Below are positions 57,829 to 64,000 of a stretch of 64,000 nucleotides of DNA, piece by piece (the first letter of the stretch is position 1; each line of letters starts with the position of its first letter). The notes beneath the pieces are model-generated. The model did not search any database. It saw nothing but the letters and a program-made list of their open reading frames with translations, and was not told where the DNA came from. The stretch is taken from contig CAMVHB010000003.1 of assembly GCA_947167155.1 (NCBI GenBank), positions 17,590 to 81,589 of the forward strand. The letters run 5' to 3'. Made by a program: the position numbers and the translations under genes. This DNA comes from an uncultured Lachnospiraceae bacterium (GTDB taxonomy: Bacteria > Bacillota > Clostridia > Lachnospirales > Lachnospiraceae).

Positions 57829-58626
57829 TCACTCCTTTCCTGCCAATGAGAAATTATGCATAAGCGGTCCCGATCCCCTGCCAAGATCGAGCATCGCCGC
57901 GAGCGCTTCTGATAAATAATTTTTGGCGCGCTTCACTGATTCGGAAAGGTCATATCCCTTCGCAAGATTTGACGCGATAGCGCTTGAAAGTGTACAGCCG
58001 GTACCATGGGTATTGGGATTGTCGATCCGCTGCCCTTTGAACCATATCGGTTTTTTTTCTTCGCCTTCAAAAAGTACATCATTCGCGTCGTTGACCCGGT
58101 GTCCTCCCTTTACGAGGGCGGCACAGCCGTAGCGCTCAAAAAGGATCTGAGCCGCTTTTTCCATGTCAGCCTCGTCCTTTATCGTAATATCGGTAAGTAT
58201 CTCTGCCTCTGGAATGTTCGGTGTGATCACGGTGGCAAGCGGAAGCAGTCTGTCTTTCAGTACATCGATCGCCTCATCTTCTATAAGCTTTGCTCCGCTG
58301 GTCGCCACCATCACAGGGTCTACGACGATGTTTTTTGCTTTGTAATAAATCAGGCGATCGGCGATGATATTTATAAGGTCTTTGGATGCGACCATCCCGA
58401 TCTTTACCGCATCAGGAAAAATATCCTCAAATACCGCGTCAAGCTGTTGCTGCAAAAATACCGGAGTTACCTCCATGATACCTGTTACGCCGGTGGTGTT
58501 CTGTGCGGTGAGGGCGGTGATCGCGCTCATCGCATAGACCCCATTCATGGTCATCGTTTTGATGTCTGCCTGAATACCGGCGCCTCCGCTGGAATCCGAT
58601 CCGGCGATAGTCAATGCTTTTCTCAT
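57829..58626 (-). CDS. thiD: hydroxymethylpyrimidine (phosphate) kinase
   Basis: Phosphorylates HMP and HMP phosphate to HMP pyrophosphate for ThiE. The 265-residue ribokinase-fold protein starts ALTIAGSDSSGGAGIQADIKT, keeps VKIGMVAS, VVDPVMVATSG and the anion hole NTHGTGCTLSSAIA. Start at the ATG at 58626 with AAGGAG seven bases upstream. Part of the thiM-thiE-HAD-thiD-MTase-tenA operon. Confidence 0.97.
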   Translation of the reverse strand: MRKALTIAGSDSSGGAGIQADIKTMTMNGVYAMSAITALTAQNTTGVTGIMEVTPVFLQQQLDAVFEDIFPDAVKIGMVASKDLINIIADRLIYYKAKNIVVDPVMVATSGAKLIEDEAIDVLKDRLLPLATVITPNIPEAEILTDITIKDEADMEKAAQILFERYGCAALVKGGHRVNDANDVLFEGEEKKPIWFKGQRIDNPNTHGTGCTLSSAIASNLAKGYDLSESVKRAKNYLSEALAAMLDLGRGSGPLMHNFSLAGKE

Positions 58627-58701
58627 TCTCTGCTCCTTTCCGTAAAGCATTCACTTTTTGTATAGCGACAGAAAGTGGTGCCCCCGGTCTGCCGCTCATC
58701 C

Positions 58702-59364
58702 TTATTCGATTTTATTCATTAACTCTGAAAGATCTCCGATATAGATGTCCGCTGCCTCTTCAAGTCCCTTCTGGTCACTCTCTCCTTCTTCATCCCTGAC
58801 TCCTACCGTGAAATACCCGGCATCCGCCGCGGTCCGAAGTGCATAGAGAGAATCCTCGATCACACAGACCTCCTCCCTTCGAAGTCCCATGAAGCCTGCT
58901 GCCGCATCATAGATTTCAGGAGAATGCTTGCTCGATCCGACTTCCGCGCTCGTGAAGATCTTTTCGATATGAGAAAGAAGTCCGTTTCGCTCCAGTGCCT
59001 TCTCTACATGAGTTCTCGGGCTTGATGTAGCTGCCGTCATCCGGATACCCTTTCCTTCAAAGGTCTCTAGCAGCTCCTCTGCTCCTTCTTTTGTCCTGAC
59101 CTCATAGTAATAGAAATCCCGGAGCATACCCTGAAGGCCTTCTCCGATTGTCTCACTTGTCTCATCCGAAAGATAATGATCCCGAAGATAAGCAGCGCCC
59201 TCCTCCATACTCATTGAAAACAGGATATCTGAAAGTCCCTCCTTGGGTTCCTTTCCACGACTTTTCAAATACCGCTCACCCAGGTCCTTCCATATCCTCA
59301 TGGAATCAAGCAATACCCCGTCGATGTCGAAGATCACACCCTTGATGTCTTTCAGAAATCTCAT
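58702..59364 (-). CDS. HAD hydrolase (beta-phosphoglucomutase-like) in the thiamine operon
   Basis: A 220-residue HAD phosphatase: motif I FDIDGVLLDS (nucleophile and acid Asp), motif II TAATSSP, motif III Lys in SSKHSPEIY and motif IV VIEDSLYALRTA. The cap is the helical type found in beta-phosphoglucomutase and small phosphatases. Its place between thiE and thiD under a TPP riboswitch suggests a thiamine-related phosphate ester as substrate, for example dephosphorylating thiamine phosphate or clearing a dead-end product; this is inference. Confidence 0.88.
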   Translation of the reverse strand: MRFLKDIKGVIFDIDGVLLDSMRIWKDLGERYLKSRGKEPKEGLSDILFSMSMEEGAAYLRDHYLSDETSETIGEGLQGMLRDFYYYEVRTKEGAEELLETFEGKGIRMTAATSSPRTHVEKALERNGLLSHIEKIFTSAEVGSSKHSPEIYDAAAGFMGLRREEVCVIEDSLYALRTAADAGYFTVGVRDEEGESDQKGLEEAADIYIGDLSELMNKIE

Positions 59365-59391
59365 ACTATTCCTCCGATGAGCCTGAAAGAC

Positions 59392-60051
59392 TCAAGCCTT
59401 TTCGCCGAGCATCTCAAGTGTTGCCTTCCGAAGATCTTTCGCAGCCCCTTTGATATCTTCTTTTGCATAGATCGCGCTTATCACAGCGACTCCGCAGATC
59501 CCGGTGCCACTGAGCTTTGCCACATTTTCCTCTGTGATCCCGCCTATTGCAATGACAGGAATTGATACGGCCTCACAGATCGCTTTCAAGGTCCCGTGGG
59601 AAACCTCAACCGCGTCTGCCTTTGAGCCTGTGGCAAAGACAGCGCCAACCCCAAGATAATCCGCCCCCTGCTCCTCGGCAGCGAGAGCCTGCTCCACAGT
59701 CTGTGCCGATACACCAAGGATCTTGTCTGGTCCTATCAGAGCCCTGACATCTCTTGCAGCCATATCATCCTGTCCGACATGGACACCGTCCGCGTCCATT
59801 TTTATCGCGATATCAACATTGTCATTGATCACGAAGGGGACCTTGTATTTTCGTGCCAGTTCCTTGAGTTCCAGCGCCTCCTCGTAAAAATGCTCTTCGT
59901 CAAGTTCCTTTTCCCGAAGCTGAAGAAAGGTGACACCGCCATCGAGGCTTTCACGAACAACCTCAAAAAGTGTCCTTTCTCCAAGCCAGTGCCTGTCTGT
60001 CACCGCGTAGAGTAACAGTTCTTTTTCCAACCGTTCTTTATCGTATCCCAT
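59392..60051 (-). CDS. thiE: thiamine-phosphate synthase
   Basis: Joins HMP-PP and thiazole phosphate into thiamine monophosphate. The 219-residue TIM barrel has YAVTDRHW, FLQLREKELD, FVINDNVDIA, ADGVHVGQDD, LGVSAQTVEQA, DYLGVGAVFATGSK and IPVIAIGGI. GGAG lies before the ATG at 60051. Preceded by thiM (stop 11 bases upstream). Confidence 0.97.
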   Translation of the reverse strand: MGYDKERLEKELLLYAVTDRHWLGERTLFEVVRESLDGGVTFLQLREKELDEEHFYEEALELKELARKYKVPFVINDNVDIAIKMDADGVHVGQDDMAARDVRALIGPDKILGVSAQTVEQALAAEEQGADYLGVGAVFATGSKADAVEVSHGTLKAICEAVSIPVIAIGGITEENVAKLSGTGICGVAVISAIYAKEDIKGAAKDLRKATLEMLGEKA

Positions 60052-60062
60052 TTTTTGGCTCC

Positions 60063-60884
60063 TTACCGGATCTCATATTTTGCGCCCCGATCGAGCATCT
60101 CTCCGGTCATATTGAAGACCGCATCTATGATCCTGTTCCTGTAGGTGGAATTTCCATCCCCCTTTTGCATATGACTCCAGCCGATCTCGCCGGAAAGTCC
60201 CATAGTACAGACTGCTGCCGCGGCAGCTTCAAGAAGCGCATCGGGATTTGCCACAAGAAATGCAGTCATCATGCCGGAAAGCTGACAACCGGTCCCGGTG
60301 ATCTTCCCCATTTCAGGACGGCCGTTTCGGATCACAAAGCATCTTTTGTCATCAGACACGAGATCGATCGCCCCGGTTATCGCGACTATTGTTCCGGTCT
60401 GTGACGCGAAGTTTTTTACAAACCTGATCGCATTGTCAAGATTATCCTCTGTTACAGCATCTGCAACATCAGCGTCGACTCCCTTTGTAGTCCCGCTGCC
60501 AAGCGCCAGTGTCTTGATCTCTGAGATATTGCCGCGGATCGCGGTGAAGTGTATTTCCTTCATAAGGTCATTGGCCGTATCCGTCCGAAGAGCCGATGCG
60601 CCTGCACCAACAGGATCAAGCAAAATAACATGATGAAGTTCACCGGCTTTTTTACCTGCCCTGTGCATCCCCTCAATACTCCTCTTGTTGAGGGTTCCGA
60701 TATTGATATTCAGTCCTCCGCAGATCGTCGTGATGTCTTCCACATCCTCCGGTTCATCCGACATGATCGGACTTCCTCCGCAGGCCAGGATCACATTTGC
60801 CACATCATTCACGGTCACATAATTCGTGATATTGTGGACCAGTGGTACATTTTTTCTGACATTTTCAAGACAGTTCCCAAGCAT
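60063..60884 (-). CDS. thiM: hydroxyethylthiazole kinase
   Basis: Phosphorylates the thiazole moiety for thiamine salvage. The 273-residue ribokinase-like protein shows PLVHNITNYVTVNDVANVIL, GGSPIMSDEPEDV, NIGTLNKRS, DPVGAGAS and the GTGCQLSGMMTAF anion hole with the catalytic Cys. Start at the ATG at 60884 with AAAGGAG seven bases upstream; the frame open to 60947 runs through the riboswitch terminator and is not used. First gene after the TPP riboswitch. No thiazole or HMP de novo genes are present, so the operon is for salvage. Confidence 0.96.
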   Translation of the reverse strand: MLGNCLENVRKNVPLVHNITNYVTVNDVANVILACGGSPIMSDEPEDVEDITTICGGLNINIGTLNKRSIEGMHRAGKKAGELHHVILLDPVGAGASALRTDTANDLMKEIHFTAIRGNISEIKTLALGSGTTKGVDADVADAVTEDNLDNAIRFVKNFASQTGTIVAITGAIDLVSDDKRCFVIRNGRPEMGKITGTGCQLSGMMTAFLVANPDALLEAAAAAVCTMGLSGEIGWSHMQKGDGNSTYRNRIIDAVFNMTGEMLDRGAKYEIR

Positions 60885-60902
60885 TTTCCGACTCCTTTCC
60901 AG

Positions 60903-60938
60903 AAAAAAAAGCAGATATGCCACCCGGACATACCTGCT
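60903..60938 (-). terminator. riboswitch-controlled intrinsic terminator
   Basis: GCAGGTATG pairs with CATATCTGC (one mismatch) and is followed by eight T, between the TPP aptamer and the thiM ribosome site. Ligand-bound aptamer should favour this hairpin and stop transcription. Confidence 0.88.
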
Positions 60939-60974
60939 TCCAACCATTTCATCAAAACAGTCAGGTTCAATATA

Positions 60975-61058
60975 TCCCTACGTTGGCATTATCCAAATCA
61001 GGTTATGGGTCCGGGCTGTAGCTCCCGTTCTCAGCCTGCCTTCACAAGCTCCCCGTTG
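60975..61058 (-). promoter_or_regulatory. TPP riboswitch (thi-box)
   Basis: On the minus strand the thi-box landmarks are present in order: CAACGGGGAGC for P1/P2, GGCTGAGA, then ACCTGATTTGGATAATGCC and AACGTAGGGA closing P1. It lies between a sigma-A promoter (61069-61097) and a terminator (60903-60938), so thiamine pyrophosphate should switch off the thiM-tenA operon by premature termination. Confidence 0.96.
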
Positions 61059-61068
61059 AATCTTCCAT

Positions 61069-61097
61069 ATTCTATTCTTCAGCGAAAGATTATGCAA
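61069..61097 (-). promoter_or_regulatory. thiamine operon promoter
   Basis: Minus strand TTGCAT (61097-61092), 17-base spacer, TAGAAT (61074-61069). The predicted start is near 61062, just ahead of the aptamer. Confidence 0.8.
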
Positions 61098-61122
61098 GCA
61101 AAAATAATAGGGATATTATTTA

Positions 61123-62220
61123 TCAGAACCATCCTTTCCCATTCATCGCGATAATGACCTTGCAGTAATCCTCTGACTTATCACGCATGATATGAAGCCC
61201 TTTTTCAAACTCAGCCGGAACGAGCCTGTGTGATATCAGTTCAGCCGGTCTGAGCTTTTCGTCCTTTATCCTTTCGAGAACAAAATTCCAATCGTCGATC
61301 TTTTCTTCTTCATTCATCTTTTGCCGAAACGACGAATTCCATATACCATATACGGTCATCTGCCTTCGCAGTATCTTCCACCAGGTATCTCTTTCAAAAG
61401 ACATGTGAGAATAAGGGTTTCCCACCAGTATCAGAGATCCTCCGGGCAAAGACGCTTCAATCCCGTTGACTATGCACTCATTCTTTCCGACACATTCAAA
61501 ATAAGTGAGAATCCCGCCATCTGAGCTTTCCCTCAGCCATTTTGGTACATTTTCATTTCGGCTGTCACAATAATTCTTCTCAGGAATTCCGAGAGCCAAT
61601 GCTCTCTTTTTCTGAGACTCTTTGTTTCCGATCACGTAAATATTTTCAAAGCCCGCCTCTGAAAGGAGCATGACGACCATCATTCCGATGGTCCCGAGAC
61701 CGCATACCGCAACAGGTCTGTCCAATGCGGGAGACGCATCTGATCGGAGGCATCCGGTTCGAACGGCATTTGCCGCGACGGCCAGAGGCTCAAGCATTGC
61801 TGCCTCTTCAAAGCTCACGCTGTCCGGAAGAAGGATAAGATTTTCTGAAGGAACAGTTACATATTCTTCAAAGGCGCCGTCCCTGCGTGAGCCGATATAA
61901 TCATAGTCCTGACACATCTCAGGATGTCCGCTCCTGCACTGAGGACACTTTTTGCATGCGATCTTTGGAAATACAGCTACCCTTTTGCCGGACCAGAAAG
62001 GAGATGCATTCTCACCAATGCCTTCCACCACACCGGAAAATTCATGTCCCGGAACAAGGGGCATCCTGTGCGCCCCGGTCTCATAGATCCTTGGAATGTC
62101 GGAGCCGCAGATCCCGGCCGAGCGTACTCTGACAAGCACCTCATCCGGTGCCGGTGCCGGCACCTCTATATCTGTAAGGCTGATATTTCCGATCTCTTTC
62201 AGAACCCAGGCTTTCATCAT
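61123..62220 (-). CDS. zinc alcohol dehydrogenase, TarJ-like
   Basis: A 365-residue medium-chain dehydrogenase. Catalytic zinc ligands are in AGICGSD and GHEFSGVVEG, the structural zinc in CKKCPQCRSGHPEMC, and NAD(P) binds the VCGLGTIGMMVVM loop. It resembles sugar-phosphate/polyol dehydrogenases such as galactitol-1-phosphate dehydrogenase and TarJ. Placed after a TarI-like cytidylyltransferase and a pentulose-phosphate epimerase, it most likely reduces ribulose 5-phosphate to ribitol 5-phosphate. Overlaps the cytidylyltransferase by four bases (ATGA). Confidence 0.88.
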   Translation of the reverse strand: MMKAWVLKEIGNISLTDIEVPAPAPDEVLVRVRSAGICGSDIPRIYETGAHRMPLVPGHEFSGVVEGIGENASPFWSGKRVAVFPKIACKKCPQCRSGHPEMCQDYDYIGSRRDGAFEEYVTVPSENLILLPDSVSFEEAAMLEPLAVAANAVRTGCLRSDASPALDRPVAVCGLGTIGMMVVMLLSEAGFENIYVIGNKESQKKRALALGIPEKNYCDSRNENVPKWLRESSDGGILTYFECVGKNECIVNGIEASLPGGSLILVGNPYSHMSFERDTWWKILRRQMTVYGIWNSSFRQKMNEEEKIDDWNFVLERIKDEKLRPAELISHRLVPAEFEKGLHIMRDKSEDYCKVIIAMNGKGWF

Positions 62221-62894
62221 ATAGTTTCCTCAAAGCGCTTCAGATCTTCATCTGTCGTTATCTTGAAATTCTTCTCATCCCCCGGAACTGTAACGATATC
62301 AAGCCCCGCCATCAGTGCGGGTTCCGAAGAACCGGAAACAGAAAGAAGCTCCTCCTTCGAAAGAGCCTCATTTGCCTTGAGATATCTTCCAAAGAGAAAA
62401 GCCTCCGGCGCTTGTCCTGCGAGTATCTTTGACCTTTCCAATGTGCGGCTTACGGTGTTCCCGTCCTCACTGTAATACACAGTATCCTTTAACGGAAGCA
62501 CCGGAAGCGCCCCGTCATGACCGGATACGGCTCCGATCGTAACTGCGATCAGTTCATCTGACAGAAAGGGGCGTACTGCATCATGGATAAATACGATATC
62601 AGAAGCTTTTGCATATTCATCAATGTCACGGAGTCCGTTTAAAATGGAAAGCTGCCGGTTCTCGCCGGGCATTGAAAAGCCTCTGAGTTTCGATGGATCG
62701 GGAAGGAGCGACCTGATCTTTTCCCACCATGTTTTCTCAGCCACAACCTGCAGTGCATCTATCATCTCATGTTCGATGAGCCTCTGCAGGGTATAGCTTA
62801 TTATCATCCTTCCGCGAACGCATATATATTGCTTTGGAACTTCAGAGCTGATCCTCGTCCCGATTCCGCCGGACAGCAAAAGCGCAATATTCAT
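62217..62894 (-). CDS. IspD/TarI family cytidylyltransferase
   Basis: A 225-residue CTP-dependent cytidylyltransferase. Family motifs: ALLLSGGIGTRISSEVPKQY (nucleotide loop), HDAVRPFLSDELI and the C-terminal KITTDEDLKRFEE. IspD acts in isoprenoid synthesis, while TarI uses ribitol 5-phosphate. The position beside a TarJ-like dehydrogenase and a pentulose-phosphate epimerase favours TarI, giving CDP-ribitol. A dedicated IspD would sit elsewhere. It starts on the stop of the epimerase gene (TGATG). Confidence 0.87.
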   Translation of the reverse strand: MNIALLLSGGIGTRISSEVPKQYICVRGRMIISYTLQRLIEHEMIDALQVVAEKTWWEKIRSLLPDPSKLRGFSMPGENRQLSILNGLRDIDEYAKASDIVFIHDAVRPFLSDELIAVTIGAVSGHDGALPVLPLKDTVYYSEDGNTVSRTLERSKILAGQAPEAFLFGRYLKANEALSKEELLSVSGSSEPALMAGLDIVTVPGDEKNFKITTDEDLKRFEETI

Positions 62895-63568
62895 CAGATC
62901 CTCATCTCCCGGATCATTTCTATCGTCTCCCTGTAGGGGCGTTTTTGCCCAAACAGAAGCGTCGTACCAAGCACAAAACCTTTCACGCCTCTGGGCGCGA
63001 AGGTCCTGATCTTGTCTGCGCTGCAGGCGCCGTCCCAGTAGATGTCGAAATGCATGTTCTTCTTGACCTCAAGCAGCCTGTCGTATTTTGCCCCAACATA
63101 CGGAAGGTACATCTGTCCGGCGTTTCCGGGATTTACCGACATCACCAGCACCTTGTCCACGATCTGAAGCATCTCAAAGACAGTCTCCACGCTGGTTCCC
63201 GGATTCAGCGCGATCGCCGGTATCATGCCTGCATTGATGATCTTCTGAAGGGTGGTTGAGGGATGGTACTCCGCCTCAGGGTGGATATAGATCGTATCGC
63301 CCGGATGCAGTGAATTGATGAAGAGATCCACTGTATTGATGGGATGCTCCACCATCAGATGTACATCCAGCGGCTTCTTTGTAAGCGAACGAATGCACTT
63401 CAGGTCGTTTAAGGACATGGCAAAATTTCCCACATAGCGCCCATCCATGATGTCGATGTGGAAGGAATCGATCCCGCCCTCATCGAGAGCTTTTACTTCC
63501 TCTCCCAATCTGCTGTAATCCGCGCACATCATGGATGCCATCAGTTCAAATTTCAGATCTTTCTTCAA
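62894..63568 (-). CDS. ribulose-phosphate 3-epimerase family protein
   Basis: A 224-residue TIM-barrel epimerase interconverting ribulose 5-phosphate and xylulose 5-phosphate or a related ketose phosphate. Visible: ASMMCADYSRLGEE, FHIDIMDGRYVGNFAM, DVHLMVEHP and VMSVNPGNAGQ. It belongs to the divergent RPE group often found in surface-polymer loci rather than the housekeeping enzyme. The start is TTG at 63568, five bases after GGAGG, which fits family N-termini; no ATG is well placed. First gene of the proposed CDP-ribitol operon. Confidence 0.88.
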   Translation of the reverse strand: MKKDLKFELMASMMCADYSRLGEEVKALDEGGIDSFHIDIMDGRYVGNFAMSLNDLKCIRSLTKKPLDVHLMVEHPINTVDLFINSLHPGDTIYIHPEAEYHPSTTLQKIINAGMIPAIALNPGTSVETVFEMLQIVDKVLVMSVNPGNAGQMYLPYVGAKYDRLLEVKKNMHFDIYWDGACSADKIRTFAPRGVKGFVLGTTLLFGQKRPYRETIEMIREMRI

Positions 63569-63629
63569 GTTTTCCTCCAATATCAATTACGCCGGAAACT
63601 CAGGCATGAACGTTCTTACGAATGGACAC

Positions 63630-63658
63630 ATATTAACGTATAAATCAAAGTGCGTCAA
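63630..63658 (-). promoter_or_regulatory. promoter of the CDP-ribitol-type operon
   Basis: Minus strand TTGACG (63658-63653), 17-base spacer, TAATAT (63635-63630), 62 bases before the TTG start at 63568. Confidence 0.75.
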
Positions 63659-63720
63659 CAAATGCGCTGACGGCGGATGCCTACCACAGATCCTTTCCGC
63701 TGAGCTTTGCAAGAATCCTT

Positions 63721-63885
63721 TCAGTTTGTTCTGAACGAGGGTATCAGCTTTCCTGTTTCAGGATCTTCTATCCCTAAATATTTTCGCCTAGGTCTTGATT
63801 GCTTGGTCTCGGGATCGTAATAAGAGGTGGACTCGTACAACGCCACTTGACCTGTTTTTTTGTTCGTATACCGTACTATAGACAT
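63721..63885 (-). pseudogene. N-terminal remnant of an IS4/IS1634-like transposase
   Basis: A 54-residue frame starting SIVRYTNKKTGQVALYESTS with DPETKQSRPRRKYLGIEDPE and ending PSFRTN. This matches the first 50 residues typical of long DDE transposases of Clostridia, with the rest missing: beyond the stop at 63721 no continuation is found in any frame. AGGAGG lies about eight bases before the ATG at 63885, so the fragment may still be translated. It lies directly upstream of the epimerase promoter. Confidence 0.7.
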
Positions 63886-63941
63886 CGATTATTCCTCCTT
63901 CTTATAGCTGCTTGGTATTAATTATTGTAATACATACCTAC

Positions 63942-63982
63942 AAAAAAAAAGAAGAACAGCTTTTTGTGCAAACTGTTCTTCT
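63942..63982 (-). terminator. terminator of a gene entering from the right
   Basis: On the minus strand AGAAGAACAG (63982-63973) pairs perfectly with CTGTTCTTCT (63959-63950) and is followed by eight or nine T. It would end a minus-strand gene lying beyond 64000, separating it from the transposase remnant. Confidence 0.8.
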
Positions 63983-64000
63983 ATAAAAAAATCACCAAAA

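Noticed and set aside
1..64000. tRNA or rRNA genes
   Set aside because: No cloverleaf-like segment with conserved T-arm sequence and no rRNA-like stretch was noticed; a tRNAscan-SE run would settle it.

Overview
The window looks like chromosomal DNA from an anaerobic Gram-positive bacterium of the class Clostridia, most likely a member of the Lachnospiraceae. The evidence is a perfect HrcA/CIRCE operator, a TPP riboswitch with an intrinsic terminator, AGGAGG-type ribosome binding sites, a class A penicillin-binding protein, a flavoprotein-rubredoxin fusion, a UPF0371/DUF1846 protein, a dlt-like operon and Gram-positive style CDP-ribitol genes. There is no rRNA or tRNA gene in the window, so the genus cannot be fixed. 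Genes are tightly packed, and ATGA/TGATG overlaps are common. The only stretch over 300 bases without a gene (about 47160-47475) holds a 162-bp near-palindromic element.

Layout. 1-7.8 kb: CIRCE-controlled hsp20, a minus-strand housekeeping operon (M29 aminopeptidase, ProX-type deacylase, two unknowns, NAGPA-type protein) and, divergently, two SGNH paralogues plus a LicD protein. 7.8-16.5 kb: a glycosyltransferase/HTH/valS operon, then trxB-arcC-GT4. 16.6-22.8 kb: cvfB-ridA, a YjfB-like gene, a CgeB-like gene, a rubredoxin fusion, a TPR protein with a 59-aa coupled ORF, and cdd-deoC. 22.9-32.9 kb: a long minus-strand run of PBP1A, glucokinase, a three-gene phosphorelay and polyphosphate:AMP phosphotransferase. 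33-44.8 kb: galM, an AAA/DUF234 ATPase, NfeD, MATE, DUF1846, a dlt-like operon with a PLP decarboxylase, and rlmI. 44.8-54 kb: a degenerate GH78 protein, a zinc-finger miniprotein, a palindromic element, an FNT channel, a GH5 enzyme, an SNF2-SprT fusion and an ECF S component. 54-61.1 kb: metY-cysK and a riboswitch-controlled thiamine operon. 61.1-64 kb: a CDP-ribitol-type operon and a transposase remnant.

How the parts may work together. The most unusual unit is the phosphorelay at 24336-29653. One membrane kinase has lost its phosphoacceptor His (Arg instead) but keeps an intact ATP-binding domain. The overlapping neighbour keeps the His, a receiver and an HPt domain but has lost the N, G1, F and lid/G2 elements of its ATPase. 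The two defects are complementary, so I propose an obligate heterodimeric kinase passing phosphate to the adjacent double-receiver protein. Also notable are the SNF2 helicase with a C-terminal SprT-like zincin, the dlt-like operon with a fold-III decarboxylase, and at least four promoters placed so close to their ATG that the mRNAs would be leaderless or nearly so. LicD, the SGNH pair, the glycosyltransferases and the TarI/TarJ/epimerase genes together suggest a cell surface rich in phosphate-linked and acyl-modified polymers; that link is inference.
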